Source: an uncultured Coriobacteriales bacterium
Lineage (GTDB): Bacteria > Actinomycetota > Coriobacteriia > Coriobacteriales > UMGS124
NCBI GenBank assembly: GCA_934662525.1
Contig: CAKUKJ010000113.1
Location: 1-7,116, forward strand
Reading direction: 5' to 3'
Length of the DNA stretch: 7,116 nucleotides
This document shows positions 5,866 through 7,116 of the stretch, in pieces. Positions within the stretch are counted from its first letter, which is position 1. Each line of letters starts with the position of its first letter. The position numbers and the translations under genes are program-made. Under the pieces are notes generated by a model. That model was not told the DNA's origin. It searched no databases and was given only the letters and a program-made list of their open reading frames with translations.

Positions 5866-7116
5866 ATGAGCATGGAAGTTACCCGTCGTAATTTACTGGT
5901 CGGCTCCGCCGCGCTTGGCGCCTGCGCCGTTGCGGTCGCCGGTCTTACCGATATCGCCTTGGCTAAGGAGGAGCCGCTCAACCTTGACGAGCCCGACATC
6001 GAGCCCTCCGAGACCTACGAGTGCGACTTCGTTGTGGCCGGTTCGGGCACTGCGGGCCTGTGTGCCGCCATCCATGCCGCCGAGCTGGGGCTTTCCACCA
6101 TTTTGGTAGACGTCAATACGGAGAACGGCATCGGTGGCAACTCGCGCTATGTCGAGAACTGCGGTGAGGTACCCGAGGGCGGTGCCGACGAGCTCTACCG
6201 CAATCTGGTGGATTACCACCGCTTTGCCAGCAATGCCATCGTGACACGCCGCTTTGCCGATGATGCCCAGAAAATCATCGATTGGACGCGCGACGACCAG
6301 GGCGTCGTCTTCAAGGAGGGCCGCCTCAAGTATGAAGAGGACGGCAACGGCACCAACGGCGGCAAGACGGCTATCTACACCATGTACAACTACGCTCTGG
6401 AGCTGGGCGTTACGTTCCTTTTCGACGAGCGCGCCTATAAGCTGCTCGTCAACGACGAGGGCCGCGTTACCGGCGTGAAGTGCAAAAGTCGCGTGGGAGA
6501 CGTCATCCAGGTGAACGCCAAGGCCGTGGACCTGTGCACGGGCGGTTATGGATGCAACAAGGAGATGTTCGAGCGCTTCACCAACGTTTCCTACGACCGC
6601 GTCATCAACCGCGGCGGCATGGGGACCCAGATGGGTGACGGCATCACCATGGGCGAGCAGCTGGGCGCGCTTCTTTTCCACCCCGAGGCCATCAACTATT
6701 GCAGCCCCATCCTGCCTGGTCATTACAATAAGGGTGCCCTCACGATCTGCGGCGTCAATCAGGCGGACACATGCTTCTTCAACGAGTCGGGCCGCCGCTT
6801 CTGCGACGAGGGCGTCATCTCCGACTGGACGACCTCGGGCAACATCTGCTCGCAGCAGCATCATATCTATATGATCGTCGACCAGGATTTTGTGGACAAG
6901 ATTATGGCCGAGGGCGTCGTTACCAAGCGGCATAACTATTTTGAGGTGGGCGAGCCGGTGCCCCAGTTCCAGGAGGAGATCGACGAGGCTCTGACTCGTG
7001 AGAGCCCGCGCGTCTACAAGGCGGACACGCTCGAGGAGCTGTGCGCCATCGCTGAAGCCGCCGCGGCGTGCGGCGTGCGGAAAATCCGCGTGACCGGCGG
7101 CGAGCCGCTGCTGCGC
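5866..7116 (+). CDS. Tat-exported FAD-dependent reductase, broken near 7030-7045 and fused in frame to a MoaA-like segment (runs off window)
   Basis: Start ATG 5866 follows AAGGTGA (5854-5860) at 5 nt; in-frame ATGs at 5848 and 5872 are less well placed. The frame is open to the window end (417 codons). Residues 6-12 carry a Tat motif (TRRNLLVG), with a likely cleavage after ALA at 33. The FAD-binding GSGTAG is at 59-64, and GRRFCDE at 309-315 belongs to the capping domain. The residue expected to be the catalytic arginine of fumarate reductases is S319. It should receive electrons from the cytochrome just upstream and reduce an organic acceptor outside the cytoplasm; the substrate is unknown. 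Up to about residue 392 (ADTLEEL) it matches the family and parallels CDTLEEL in the flavoprotein at 1325. After that it turns into MoaA-like sequence. The roughly 125 C-terminal residues with the second FAD-binding part are absent, so as written the protein could not fold as an active reductase. Confidence 0.85.
   Translation, partial: MSMEVTRRNLLVGSAALGACAVAVAGLTDIALAKEEPLNLDEPDIEPSETYECDFVVAGSGTAGLCAAIHAAELGLSTILVDVNTENGIGGNSRYVENCGEVPEGGADELYRNLVDYHRFASNAIVTRRFADDAQKIIDWTRDDQGVVFKEGRLKYEEDGNGTNGGKTAIYTMYNYALELGVTFLFDERAYKLLVNDEGRVTGVKCKSRVGDVIQVNAKAVDLCTGGYGCNKEMFERFTNVSYDRVINRGGMGTQMGDGITMGEQLGALLFHPEAINYCSPILPGHYNKGALTICGVNQADTCFFNESGRRFCDEGVISDWTTSGNICSQQHHIYMIVDQDFVDKIMAEGVVTKRHNYFEVGEPVPQFQEEIDEALTRESPRVYKADTLEELCAIAEAAAACGVRKIRVTGGEPLLR
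7042..7116 (+). other. moaA: MoaA-like fragment (radical SAM core motif) after a break in the flavoprotein gene
   Basis: The last 25 codons read CAIAEAAAACG, then VRKIRVTGGEPLLR. The GGEP motif within KIR(V/L)TGGEPLLR binds S-adenosylmethionine in MoaA (GTP 3',8-cyclase, molybdenum cofactor synthesis), and the helix before it also fits MoaA. The N-terminal CxxxCxxC cysteines, which in MoaA lie some 45-50 residues before this motif, are absent; flavoprotein sequence occupies that place. This is therefore an internal piece of moaA, not a whole gene, and it runs off the window. The precise breakpoint may be a few codons earlier, within the stretch encoding LEEL (7030-7041), since MoaA often has EEL/EEI there too. 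Confidence 0.75.

Noticed and set aside
5893..6933. Long open frame (346 codons) on the minus strand across the second flavoprotein
   Set aside because: Same reason: a Val/Ala/Asp/His-rich mirror of codon bias opposite a gene with clear family motifs.
1..7116. CRISPR array, insertion sequence, tRNA or rRNA
   Set aside because: No regularly spaced repeats, transposase motifs, or tRNA/rRNA sequence signatures were found on either strand.

Overview
The window looks like a piece of a GC-rich anaerobic gut actinobacterium, most likely Coriobacteriia / Eggerthellaceae (the Eggerthella, Gordonibacter, Slackia, Adlercreutzia group). This rests on gene content: many-membrane-span LuxR-type regulators sit next to Tat-exported FAD-dependent reductases and a small multiheme cytochrome c, as in the Eggerthella cgr (cardiac glycoside reductase) locus. 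The assignment is by family and context, not by a database search.

Layout, left to right. (1) 2-805 (+): the 3' part of a membrane-bound LuxR regulator whose 5' end lies outside the window. (2) 806-1324: a 519-bp gap with no convincing gene, holding dyads just upstream of the next gene. (3) 1325-3013 (+): a complete 562-aa Tat-exported flavoprotein of the fumarate reductase / 3-ketosteroid dehydrogenase superfamily, followed by a strong intrinsic terminator at 3051-3087. (4) 3088-3422: a convergent intergenic region with an unusually self-complementary 152-nt block (3215-3366). (5) 3423-4949 (-): a complete LuxR regulator with about 12 membrane spans. (6) 4950-5289: a divergent control region with a candidate regulator promoter embedded in an inverted repeat. 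(7) 5290-5808 (+): an exported three-heme cytochrome c. (8) 5866 to the window end (+): a second Tat-exported flavoprotein, probably co-transcribed with the cytochrome.

The genes read as two respiratory reductase modules, each with its own membrane-bound regulator. In the right-hand module the cytochrome would pass electrons from the quinol side of the membrane to the flavoprotein, which would reduce an unknown organic acceptor outside the cytoplasm. The left-hand flavoprotein has no cytochrome beside it. Neither flavoprotein keeps the catalytic arginine of true fumarate reductases at the aligned position, so 'fumarate reductase' would be a misleading name and the substrates are unknown.

The oddest feature is at the right edge. 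Around 7030-7045 the second flavoprotein reading frame stops resembling its family and continues in frame into a sequence with the core motif of the molybdenum-cofactor enzyme MoaA (KIRVTGGEPLLR). The flavoprotein C-terminal part and the MoaA iron-sulfur cysteine motif are both missing. This is either an assembly chimera or a real deletion/recombination junction, and should be settled before the last gene is interpreted.
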